A program made the translations under genes and the position numbers. The notes below the pieces were generated by a model. That model did not search any database and was not told where the DNA came from. It saw nothing but the letters and a program-made list of their open reading frames with translations. Below are positions 51,401 to 58,567 of a DNA stretch of 64,000 nucleotides, piece by piece (positions within the stretch are counted from its first letter, which is position 1; each line of letters opens with the position of its first letter). The stretch is from Holophagae bacterium (GTDB taxonomy: Bacteria; Acidobacteriota; Holophagae; Acanthopleuribacterales; Acanthopleuribacteraceae). Location of the stretch: positions 248,001-312,000 of the forward strand of contig JAUIFE010000009.1 of the NCBI GenBank assembly GCA_030429565.1. The letters are read 5' to 3'.

Positions 51401-52766
51401 GGGGAACTCTTTTTCTGATCAATGCGGTCAAGCCGCTTATTACCTAAACGACACTACCCGCTGGTATATTGTGGATGCGGTCGCGCGTTTGCCAGGCACC
51501 ACCGATCTACTCTGCGGCGCCTCGGACCAGGAGCCTGCGCCCGTTTTTGACGATCAGCCGCTTCGTGCCCTCGCTGCCACCGCTCAGGGCGATCAGATTC
51601 TGTTGAGTTGGCAGGGCGGTGCCCGGCGAAATTTTCAATTCGAACGTTACCTACTTGAGACGGGCGCCGCATGGCGTCAAACCGAAGGCGATCCTTATCA
51701 AACCCAGCTCAGCCTGGCGCTGATCGACGAACGCGGCGAGTTTTTCCTGAGCAGTGTTGGCGGCCAAATGGACCCGCTCCAGAATGCCGATACCATCGAT
51801 CAGGTGGCCTTGTCGCTTGACAAGACCACGACCTCGTGGCGATATCCGTTACCGCATGTTCCCGTTGATCAGGGTTGGCTGGTCGATCTGGATTTCACCA
51901 ACCAAAGCAGCCTGCCTGCGACCGTCACGGTGCTGGCCGTGTCTAGGGCTGGGGCGACCTCAACCCTACAAACGCTGACCCTTGCCGGCCGGCAGCAACA
52001 GCGTCACGGGCTAGACGAATTGTTAGGTTCGGTTGCCCGTGAAGCGGTATCTTGGGTCCTTTTTGTTTCGGACCAGCCGCTGGCAGTGCAACAAACCCTC
52101 TCACGTGCCGAAGCGCAGCATCTGATGAGCCAACAACCCTTGGCGCCGGCCTATGCACGTGAAGGCTTTTTTCACTTGCCCAAGAAAGACCGGCGCTTCT
52201 TCCGCGCCTTGGTTTTTACCAATACGCACCTCGACCTAGCCGTTCAGATCAAGGTCTGGCGTTATTTCGAAGACGGTCGCAACGATTCACCCGAAGTCCT
52301 TAACCTGGCGCCAGGCGAAAAGTGGGTCGGTTTGGCGGCCGACTTGGTCGGTCTGGATCGCGACGATTCGATGTTGCGCTGGGAAGCCGATCTCCCTGTT
52401 GTTGACATGATGATCTACGGCCGCGTTGCACCTTTTACGATGCTGTCAACCGATGTGCAAACCAACCGCGCCGGCTTTCGCGGCAGTATTGGGTTGGTTG
52501 ACCCTTTGGATGACGTGATCGTGACCAACACTTCTGAATTTCCCATGGTCGTGCGTTTCTATCACGACGATCAGCCAGGCCGTCAACAACGCATCAGCCT
52601 GCCGCGTTTTGGCACGCGCCGAATGCCTCGGGATATCTTGTTCCCCGAGCAAGTTGACCTGCCGGTTTACTACGAATCCGATGGGCCCGTTCGCGTGAGT
52701 TGGCTGAGTTTCCGGCGTTGGCCGAGTTACTCAAAATCGATACGCCGCGAGCGGTCGCTGCCTTAA
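48432..52766 (+). CDS. Large secreted composite protein: GH-A-like domain, EF-hand loop, LRRs
   Basis: A 1444-residue exported protein (signal peptide VLLVLLCGLAMQLSA). Residues ~30-480 look like a clan GH-A glycoside hydrolase barrel: YWLLGNEPDV supplies a candidate acid/base Glu (E289) and LIAKEIAF a candidate nucleophile Glu (E409). A canonical calcium loop DLNQDGVLSVAE follows near residue 630. Leucine-rich repeats with pattern LRHLSLTGNRLTYLP and LETLNLAGNEL occupy ~880-1000. The C-terminal ~400 residues are strand-rich modules with repeated DLDFTNQS / VFTNTHLD / VTNTSEFP motifs. Domain assignments are from motif reading; the GH family is not identified. ATG follows AAGAGGA. The gene stands alone between two spondin genes. 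Confidence 0.7.
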   Translation: MNILCFGFKKVLLVLLCGLAMQLSAARPLATHAFHGPDYRVGLHTHQGYPADMAAALDIELAKWRNTRANWAEADLPRLIEHANQFNAPLIVHGGISWSIIQESLAVTVVAESPLLVRFDGANPVSGEFLFAGDSLFEVGAGDQEQGTWTLNRLQGDLALANGQVLSRYRAQLNRNAAQSLRELTCTRLIVQLVLLPRGDDPLPAALFGSDGGRHRLALEPQHKNTTTDFFNQARFQMPLLAEPGHGKVADVRARFIQSLYEQLVDQISEAARDAQGRGKIAYWLLGNEPDVLIPVTPARYLDWLIAFNHILQARQAPGEMLLANVSGLGFEFDTWLAQLEKAVATALAEGRLDPAHRPFQAAAITHYLSPAQVETEHLVHTTERFVQRIRALDALFDNPQPSRLIAKEIAFQGQNGITERLLVETAAGDLETTAKATLRYYVSALKKMGYDDVVWFNQMPTGFGHGKVIDDVRSVQETALGRYLRRLNQSHADETQAPIQVTLFPSEAGLAYRLSFQPTFHEFNSLNFSLSVENGLGRKLASRQGRLDRDNHLVQGLWTDLDLGADYQVDLTYSEPGDWGADYHHVFRKPRSVKGTPLLSGERDRRKNDAVNIPDDALRQYLLDQYDLNQDGVLSVAEAAQPTFADWDLPYVRDLSGLEAFTALDYLRIKIAPQITGDRAEIVMPTLTASDLHTLRLTGFTLAETWTVPASVGSLTFSTSGNFGRLDLTNCDRLAVVLVDDQLNTTPVPLFGNPTLIHLSLAGVVIDQPSALHGVQVDVDTDFLRCTFPNTADLGFFRVAGKLKFLECTINRIRGRFREVDELRFVHNGLSAEQLQGILFENDLDQLPYLSVIQEPLGVWPQFNSVPGLTRLELIDCGLETPSGQAVKPSYPPQLRHLSLTGNRLTYLPLYQTLPLETLNLAGNELRSTWRLRFCPTLETLDISNNPSLSKVEELGFLTRLRRLEFRRCGFRQFPDVFLVPTLTALFGKGNSFSDQCGQAAYYLNDTTRWYIVDAVARLPGTTDLLCGASDQEPAPVFDDQPLRALAATAQGDQILLSWQGGARRNFQFERYLLETGAAWRQTEGDPYQTQLSLALIDERGEFFLSSVGGQMDPLQNADTIDQVALSLDKTTTSWRYPLPHVPVDQGWLVDLDFTNQSSLPATVTVLAVSRAGATSTLQTLTLAGRQQQRHGLDELLGSVAREAVSWVLFVSDQPLAVQQTLSRAEAQHLMSQQPLAPAYAREGFFHLPKKDRRFFRALVFTNTHLDLAVQIKVWRYFEDGRNDSPEVLNLAPGEKWVGLAADLVGLDRDDSMLRWEADLPVVDMMIYGRVAPFTMLSTDVQTNRAGFRGSIGLVDPLDDVIVTNTSEFPMVVRFYHDDQPGRQQRISLPRFGTRRMPRDILFPEQVDLPVYYESDGPVRVSWLSFRRWPSYSKSIRRERSLP

Positions 52767-52795
52767 GCCTGGATCGCAAGGCTGATCAACAACCC

Positions 52796-52822
52796 GAAAC
52801 GCCGTCCCTTGGGCGGCGTTTC
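52796..52822 (+). terminator. Hairpin just after the giant composite gene
   Basis: GAAACGCCG / CGGCGTTTC with an inner CCC/GGG stem: a strong hairpin 30 bases after the stop but followed by only a short T run. It may act as a transcript-end stabiliser rather than a full terminator. Confidence 0.45.
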
Positions 52823-52919
52823 ACCGCTTAACTTGACGCCGTCTCTCTACCGGACGGCAGTGCGTGTACAGCGATTCATGACGTACCCGGTTCATCGTTG
52901 TGCCAAACGGTGCCAATAA

Positions 52920-52947
52920 AAAAAGCCTCCCGATTGGGAGGCTTTTT
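52920..52947. terminator. Bidirectional terminator
   Basis: A 12-bp stem AAAAAGCCTCCC / GGGAGGCTTTTT with loop GATT. It sits between the convergent giant gene and the FAS1-spondin gene and has A and T runs for both directions. Confidence 0.92.
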
Positions 52948-53037
52948 CACGACTGTTTCGATGGCGACAGCGTGTTTGGCTGAACACGCCGCCTACGAGA
53001 TCTCGATACACATCGTTTTCGGAGAAGGTGCGGGCGG

Positions 53038-54951
53038 TTAGAGTGAATCGCCGACGCGTTTGATCACGATGCGGGCGACAGGACCACGCCAGTCGTAATC
53101 GGCTGAGGCGAGATCACCAATACCGTGGATGCCGTTGGCAATGTAAACAAAACCTTCGGAACCGCCCGGGTTAGGCGCGCCGGTTGCGCCGCAAGGCGGA
53201 CCTGGCACCGAGCTGCAGCTTTCGTCGTTGACTTCCGTGCCCGCGTCGTAGGCCAGGGCCATTGCCGTGGCGGTTGAGCGCGATTCACGGTCGCCGTTTT
53301 TGAAGAAACCGTCCAGACCGACCGGACGTTTCAGCTCGGCAGCGAAGAATGTGTCGTTGGTTTGTACCAACATGCCCGCCACGCTGACCAGGTTGTAATT
53401 GCCCGCGCCGGTGACACGAATCGTGGCCGATTTGCCAGGCATGATCGTGCCCGTGGCGGTTTGGATGTCGTAAATCTGCTCCAGCGGTGCCAGCTCGTCA
53501 ACCAAAGGTTGGGTGTTGCCTTCTTCCGCCAAGGTGCGCAGCGTGCCGGAAGCCGGTTGGCCCAGGTGGAACAAGGCGATGTCGGCGCGGTGGACAATGG
53601 CGACCGGTGGCGAGAAAACCTGACCCTTGGTCAAATTGGTGATGGTTACTTCGAAAACCGTACCGGGCAGGGTGGGTTCCTCTGGTGGGAGGATGACCGC
53701 ATCAATTTCGTGAATGATGCCGTTGGCGGTTTGAATGTCGGTGGTAATGATTTGGGCGTTGTCGATGAAGGCACCCTGATCGTTGACCATAATCGGTGCG
53801 GCGGCACCTTGCAGGGTGGTCAGCGAGGAGGAAGCAACCACATCGGCCGCGTCAAAGGCGCCGGCAACCACGTGGTAGGTCAACACATTGGCGAGGGCGG
53901 CGGGATCCGCCAACAAGGCGTCCAAGGTGCCGGGCGGCAATGCGGCAAACGCATCGTTGTTGGGGGCGAACACCGTGAAAGGGCCGTCGCCACGCAGGGC
54001 GTCTTCCAAGCCGGCAGCTTGAATGGCCGTAACCAGGGTGCTGAAACGATCGACGCTCAGTGCCGTGTCAACGATATCGGCAAGGTCGGCCGGTGGGATC
54101 AGTACTGCATCAATCACGTGGATAACGCCGTTGGATGCCAAGACGTCGGTTGCAACGACGTTGCTGTCGTTAACTTTCACGCCGCCGTCCATCACGCTGA
54201 CGGCCAGTTCGTCGCCGTTCAGGGCAACCGCGCTTTCCAGACCGACCACATCGGCGGCAAAGTTGTATCCTGAAACCACGTGGTAGGTAAGGACGTCAAC
54301 CAAAGCTTCGGGATCGGCCAGCAGTGCTTCCAGCGTGCCTTCGGGGAGGGCTGCGAAAGCGTCGTCGGTCGGTGCAAACACCGTGAACGGGCCTTCGCCT
54401 TTGAGGGTATCAATCAACCCGGCTTCGGTCAGGGCCGTCGCCAGGGTGCTGAATGAGCCGGCGGCGACCGCGGTGTCAATCACGTCGACCGGCGGAATTA
54501 AAACCGAGTCAATCACGTGAATGATACCGTTTGAAGCTTGAATGTCGGTGGCAATCACATTGGCAGCATTGATCTTAACGCCGTCGGCGGCATTGACGAG
54601 AACGCGGCTGCCGTTGAGCGTTTCGGCGCTGGTAAGGCCGACGACTTGTTCGGCGCTAACGGACCCGGAAACAACGTGGTAAAGCAAAACACTTTGAAGT
54701 GCGGCGGTGTCGGCAAGTAAGGCGTCAAGCGTTCCCTCAGGCAAGGCGGCGAAGGCGTCGTCGGTTGGTGCAAAGACCGTCAAGGGGCCGTCGCCGCGCA
54801 GCGCGTCGACCAAACCGGCGGCCTCGGCGGCCGTGAGTAAGGTGGAAAAGTTTCCCGCGGCGGCAGCGGTGTCGACAATATCGTCCTGGCTGATGGCCGG
54901 TAGTGAAACAAGGAAGCTCAGCGCGGTTAAAACCGCAAATAAATTCCGCAT
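53038..54951 (-). CDS. Secreted protein with three FAS1 (fasciclin) domains and a spondin domain
   Basis: A 637-residue exported protein (signal peptide VLTALSFLVSLPAIS). Three tandem FAS1 repeats occupy ~23-154, ~156-288 and ~291-425; each has the H1 box TVFAPTDDAFAALP (NNDAFAALP in the third) and a YHVV H2-region. Pro-rich linkers VLIPP / VILPPEEP separate them. The last ~200 residues are a spondin domain (VTITNLTKGQVFSPP, GMLVQTNDTFFA, SCSSVPGPPCG) very similar to the stand-alone protein at 47015-47701. FAS1 and spondin domains are both adhesion modules, so a matrix or cell-contact role is plausible. ATG after AGGAGAA. Confidence 0.85.
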   Translation of the reverse strand: MRNLFAVLTALSFLVSLPAISQDDIVDTAAAAGNFSTLLTAAEAAGLVDALRGDGPLTVFAPTDDAFAALPEGTLDALLADTAALQSVLLYHVVSGSVSAEQVVGLTSAETLNGSRVLVNAADGVKINAANVIATDIQASNGIIHVIDSVLIPPVDVIDTAVAAGSFSTLATALTEAGLIDTLKGEGPFTVFAPTDDAFAALPEGTLEALLADPEALVDVLTYHVVSGYNFAADVVGLESAVALNGDELAVSVMDGGVKVNDSNVVATDVLASNGVIHVIDAVLIPPADLADIVDTALSVDRFSTLVTAIQAAGLEDALRGDGPFTVFAPNNDAFAALPPGTLDALLADPAALANVLTYHVVAGAFDAADVVASSSLTTLQGAAAPIMVNDQGAFIDNAQIITTDIQTANGIIHEIDAVILPPEEPTLPGTVFEVTITNLTKGQVFSPPVAIVHRADIALFHLGQPASGTLRTLAEEGNTQPLVDELAPLEQIYDIQTATGTIMPGKSATIRVTGAGNYNLVSVAGMLVQTNDTFFAAELKRPVGLDGFFKNGDRESRSTATAMALAYDAGTEVNDESCSSVPGPPCGATGAPNPGGSEGFVYIANGIHGIGDLASADYDWRGPVARIVIKRVGDSL

Positions 54952-55329
54952 GGGTGATTCTCCTATTGGGATGATGTCGGCGCGGTTAACGTGTTGTACA
55001 ACAAGAGGTTATCTTTTGTGGTGGGGGTGACGGACCTGTGCCCGGTCGTGCGCGAGTGACGCAAGACGGAACATGCCGAAACAAAACCTCGAAAATTGTG
55101 GCAACAACAAAAGCAGGCCGGAAAGGTGCGGAGGCAATCGCAGGGTGCGCTGTGTTGACGGCAATCGAAGCACAGCAACGTCCCGACAGAATCTCTATGG
55201 GACCGGTCGTTGACAAGAGACTGACAAAACTCTAAATCCGCTCGTCAAACCTGTCAAACCAAGGTGGCGGGGCGAATTTTGTCATGGGTTGCTGCGACAG
55301 ATATGTAGAGTTTTTATCTAAAATATTGT

Positions 55330-55359
55330 TATATATAGGTTTGTTGTTTTCTAGGACAA
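55330..55359 (-). promoter_or_regulatory. Candidate promoter for the FAS1-spondin gene
   Basis: On the minus strand TTGTCC (55359-55354) is followed after 18 bases by TATATA (55335-55330); a 16-base spacing to an overlapping TATATA also fits. The start would be near 55323, which places the CRP-like palindrome centre at about -72, a usual class I position. The leader would be ~370 bases. Confidence 0.4.
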
Positions 55360-55386
55360 GATGTTTTTTGCCTTTTTGGATGGCTG

Positions 55387-55404
55387 ATGTGATACGTATC
55401 ACAT
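55387..55404. promoter_or_regulatory. Perfect CRP-type palindrome
   Basis: ATGTGATACGTATCACAT is an 18-bp perfect inverted repeat with the exact TGTGA-N6-TCACA core bound by CRP-family regulators. It lies in a non-coding AT-rich region 436 bases upstream of the FAS1-spondin start codon. Confidence 0.65.
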
Positions 55405-55622
55405 AATGAACGAGGCGTCACTTTTTTGAGTTTTGTATATAAAATGTTTTAATTCAAGTATTTAGCTGTCTTTGAAAGAGCGGGGGTTTTGAAGGGTTGT
55501 CTATGTGTTGTCTAGTATCTGTTCTTGTCTTGTCCGGGTGTGACTGTCGTCCGTTTCCAGCGACACAAGCGCGTGTGACTTGCGCCGGTGTTTGCTCGCG
55601 TACCTATTTGTACCTGCCCCGC

Positions 55623-56399
55623 CTAAGAGGCGCTGTTCGTCCCTGTTTCGATCACCGGTACGCAAATAACGCCGTCGCCCAGGGCAAGTTGATGGAATGC
55701 GCAATCGTAAATGGCTTGCAGGTGGTTGGGCAGCGCTTCGAGGTTGGTATCCACCAGTAATCCGCCTTGTTTGAGGCCGATGACGCGTGGGTTGAGGTGG
55801 ACATAAGGGTTCCAATCGTGGGTGACCAACACGATTGTGAAGCGGCGTCGGCGATGCAGCCGCGCCAATAGCTGGACAATTTCGACACGGTGCTGAGGGT
55901 CAAGTGCACTCGTGGGTTCGTCTAGAATGAGGAGTTCCGGTTCTTGTGCAATCGCCGCCGCGATTAAAACGCGTTGCTGTTCTCCGCCGCTTAATTCCGA
56001 CAGCAGCGCCTCGGTTTTGTGCTGCATGTCGGTCTGTTGTAGCGCTTCCGTCACTTTTTGGTGTCGCTGCTCCAGCGATTCGTCATGAGCGAAGCGCGCC
56101 AATTCCATAAAGGTCCACACGTCCAAGGCAAATGCCGTTTCCAGCTTTTGCGGTACGTAGGCCATACAACGCGCTCGCTCACGACTCGACATTTGTGCCG
56201 TGTTGCGGCCACCCCAGGCGATGTGACCCCTGTAATCGTCAATCATGGCCAGGATGCATTTGAGCAGCGTGGTTTTGCCGCAGCCGTTGGGGCCCAGAAT
56301 CAACACGAACTGATGGGCTTCGATTTCCAGGTTAATGTCGTGCAGGATCTTCTGATCGAGGCGGGTGACACCGACGCCCGTCACGCTCAGTTGTTTCAT
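55623..56399 (-). CDS. ABC transporter ATPase, FecE/BtuD-like
   Basis: A 258-residue ATPase of the cobalamin/siderophore importer type. Walker A is GPNGCGKTT, Q-loop AYVPQKLE, signature LSGGEQQRVLIAAAIAQ, Walker B LLILDEPTSALD, switch His in LVTHDW. It overlaps the binding-protein gene by 4 bases (ATGA). The permease gene expected in such operons is not present on either side. After the ATPase core there is a ~50-residue C-terminal tail of unknown role. Confidence 0.85.
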   Translation of the reverse strand: MKQLSVTGVGVTRLDQKILHDINLEIEAHQFVLILGPNGCGKTTLLKCILAMIDDYRGHIAWGGRNTAQMSSRERARCMAYVPQKLETAFALDVWTFMELARFAHDESLEQRHQKVTEALQQTDMQHKTEALLSELSGGEQQRVLIAAAIAQEPELLILDEPTSALDPQHRVEIVQLLARLHRRRRFTIVLVTHDWNPYVHLNPRVIGLKQGGLLVDTNLEALPNHLQAIYDCAFHQLALGDGVICVPVIETGTNSAS

Positions 56400-57253
56400 G
56401 GTTGGCTCAAAATCTCGCCCAGTGCTTCGACGGTTTTTATGTAGGCAGGTCCTGGCTGGAACACGGCGCTGTGGTTAATGAAATCAATGCGGTTTTCCTT
56501 AACCGCGCGCAAAAAAGACAACTGGCGCCAGGCTTCGCGGTAGCGTTGTTTTTGATCCTCGCTCATGGTGTCGTGGGGGAACAGAATCACAATTCGTTCC
56601 GGATCCACCGCTGTCAGGCCTTCGGCGTCCAGCTTGGGGAAACAGGGTTTGGGTGGCTGATAGGCGTTTTCGGCGCCCGCCAAGGAAAGTACCTCGTGCA
56701 GAAAACCCTCGCGGCCAACCGCGAAGACTTCGTGGACCGCTTCTCCCGGTGCGTCGTAACCCAGCACCAGCAACAAACGCGGCGGAACCATGAAACGTCG
56801 GCGCGCCGCTTTTTCCTGTTGTTGCAGTTTCGCCAAGAGTTGGCGGCCGCGTTCCGGTTCGCCTGCACGATCGGCGATGGCTTGGATGGTGGCGCGCATG
56901 TTGGCCAAGGTGTATTGCTCGCGCAGCGCGACCTTGATGCCTAACTGACGGAGCGAACCCGCCAGCTTTTCGTGTTCCGGTAGGCCCCACACCAAATCCG
57001 GTTTCATCGCGACAATAACTTCCAGGCTGGGATCCAGATAGCCGCCGATTTTGGGCAGCTTCTTCACGGAATCCGGGTCGACACAGTAATCCGTGACCGC
57101 GATCAGACGATCTTCGAGGCCCAGAGCACCGATGGTCTCCGTCAAGCTCGGCGCCAGGGAAATCCAACGTGACGGCGCCGCCGCCAGGGGCAGACACAAA
57201 AACAAGCAAACGGCGAGACCGCCGCTTAGCGAGCCATAAACGTTTGGTTTCAT
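56396..57253 (-). CDS. Periplasmic binding protein, BtuF/FepB-like
   Basis: A 285-residue class III solute-binding protein with a signal peptide (AVCLFLCLPLAAA). RWISLAPSLTETIGALGLEDRL (shortened), VTDYCVDP and KIGGYLDPSLEVIVAMKPDLVW-type segments are typical of BtuF-like proteins that bind vitamin B12, haem or siderophores. A unique Cys (YCVDP) is notable. It precedes and overlaps the ATPase gene; no permease and no cobalamin riboswitch were recognised in the 73-base upstream gap. Confidence 0.82.
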   Translation of the reverse strand: MKPNVYGSLSGGLAVCLFLCLPLAAAPSRWISLAPSLTETIGALGLEDRLIAVTDYCVDPDSVKKLPKIGGYLDPSLEVIVAMKPDLVWGLPEHEKLAGSLRQLGIKVALREQYTLANMRATIQAIADRAGEPERGRQLLAKLQQQEKAARRRFMVPPRLLLVLGYDAPGEAVHEVFAVGREGFLHEVLSLAGAENAYQPPKPCFPKLDAEGLTAVDPERIVILFPHDTMSEDQKQRYREAWRQLSFLRAVKENRIDFINHSAVFQPGPAYIKTVEALGEILSQP

Positions 57254-57326
57254 GGGGGACCTCCGAGCCGGAATTAAAGCCTAACTCTAGCGCGCAAGCA
57301 CCCTGAAACCAAGGCGAAATGGTGGT

Positions 57327-58196
57327 CTATCGATCTTTGATGACACTTTCGTCTTCCGCCAAAATGCGGTTAATCTTGGCCACCGCCGGTACCGCGTGAT
57401 CGCCGTGTTTGATGGCGATCTCTGTCGCCAAGGCGTTGAGCAGGGTGACCACCGCGCCGATCGAGTTGGTAAACATGTGGTTGTGGGTGCGCACTTGCAG
57501 TGTGTAATCGGCATGCACTGAAATCGGTGCCGTCAGGCGATCACTGACCGCCACCACGCGAATGCCGCGTTGCTTGGCGTCTTCCACCATTTTGATCGTG
57601 CCCACTGAGAACGGAGGAAACGAAAAAACCAGCATTAAGTCCGTCTCACGCAGGATCACCATTTGCTCCATCGGCGACGAGAAACGCGTCGACAGTGTCG
57701 TCGCGCGCAGGCCGATTTGGGTCAACAGGTAAGTGGCCAGCGACGAAAGGTGGGCCGAAATTCCGAAGCCAAAGGTAAAGATGTGGTCTGCCTCAAAAAT
57801 GGCATTGGCCGCCTGCTCAAAGGTCTCCAAATCAATGTCTTTACTGAGATCCTGAATGTTGGCTAATTCTTTTTGTACCACCAAGCTGAGGTTGTCCTTG
57901 CCCTTGGGTTTAAACACTTCCTCGATGTTTGTTTGGGCCGCGACCCGGTCGCGTACCAGGGTGGTTAAGTTGGTTTTGAGCCCGCTAAAGCCATCGTAAC
58001 CAACGCGTTGTGCAAATCGAACAATGGTTGCTTCGGAAACGCCGACCCGTTTCGCCAAGGTTGGCACCGTTAGAAAGGGGATTTCATCCAAGTTGTCCAG
58101 CAGGTAGTCGGCCACCTGTTGCTGTTGCTGCGGTAGGCCGTTAAAAGCATTCAGCACCAGCTCTTTAAACTGCGCTTCGCTGTTCATTGTTTCCAT
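57327..58196 (-). CDS. RpiR-family transcriptional regulator (HTH + SIS)
   Basis: A 289-residue regulator. The N-terminal HTH_6 domain (~10-85) has VPTLAKRVGVSEATIVRFAQRVGYDGF and the C-terminal SIS domain (~130-260) has FGFGISAHLSSLATYLL and VFSFPPFSVGTIK, which binds phosphosugars in the family. The ATG at 58196 follows AAGGAG. The gene is divergent from the TonB receptor gene at 58568 and the shared 371-base region contains TGAAA/TTTCA repeats that are its likely operators. It probably senses a sugar phosphate and controls uptake of a glycan by the receptor. Confidence 0.85.
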   Translation of the reverse strand: METMNSEAQFKELVLNAFNGLPQQQQQVADYLLDNLDEIPFLTVPTLAKRVGVSEATIVRFAQRVGYDGFSGLKTNLTTLVRDRVAAQTNIEEVFKPKGKDNLSLVVQKELANIQDLSKDIDLETFEQAANAIFEADHIFTFGFGISAHLSSLATYLLTQIGLRATTLSTRFSSPMEQMVILRETDLMLVFSFPPFSVGTIKMVEDAKQRGIRVVAVSDRLTAPISVHADYTLQVRTHNHMFTNSIGAVVTLLNALATEIAIKHGDHAVPAVAKINRILAEDESVIKDR

Positions 58197-58466
58197 GCGT
58201 TGGCTCCTTGGTTGAAACCCGAATTTCACGATTTGGCTTCACGGTGCTCCGGCGGTTTCACTGCTTTCACACGCCGATCACCGTCTATCACCCTATCACG
58301 AGCACGTTTTTTCCAATGCAAAAATGACAGGTGACGCCTTGATCCTCACTGTAAACCGCTGCCCTTGTGGGATTCTTTAAAGCGAATCTTCGCCCCGTTG
58401 CTGGTCGGGTCTTTTGGGGACCCGTTCTTTCTGACTTGACAAAAGTCCTCAAATTTTAGAAAGTAG

Positions 58467-58512
58467 TGAAAAATAAATTTCATCGATGATATGAAATGAA
58501 AACTTAATTTCT
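58467..58512. promoter_or_regulatory. Tandem operator-like palindromes upstream of the TonB receptor gene
   Basis: Two 16-bp sites of the form TGAAA-N6-TTTC(A/T) lie at 58467-58482 and 58497-58512, exactly 30 bases centre to centre (about three helical turns). An overlapping TTTCAT-N7-ATGAAA bridges them. Operators of RpiR-type regulators are often such A/T-rich palindromes. A TTGACA (58436-58441) just upstream may be the -35 box, but no good -10 is seen. Confidence 0.55.
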
Positions 58513-58567
58513 GACTGGTTGCTTGCATTGCCTTACCGGTACCGCTTGTGGCCGAGGACCTCGACCC

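Larger units (their letters stand above)
54952..55622. other. 671-base AT-rich regulatory region
   Basis: Upstream of the FAS1-spondin gene and downstream of the ABC ATPase gene. It holds a TGTTGTACAACA palindrome (54992-55003), a repeated GTCAAACC (near 55235-55262), an AT-rich core (55310-55460), a promoter-like pair and a perfect CRP-type palindrome. A plus-strand frame at 55497-55760 begins with a lipobox-like sequence (VLVLSGC) after GAAGGG, but it runs into the convergent ATPase gene and is only a weak gene candidate. Confidence 0.5.

Noticed and set aside
53362..54273. A 303-codon plus-strand open frame antisense to the FAS1-spondin gene
   Set aside because: Its repeats mirror the FAS1 repeats of the opposite strand; codon shadow in GC-rich DNA.
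57254..57326. Cobalamin riboswitch before the BtuF-like gene
   Set aside because: The 73-base gap is too short for the element and contains no recognisable B12-box sequence.
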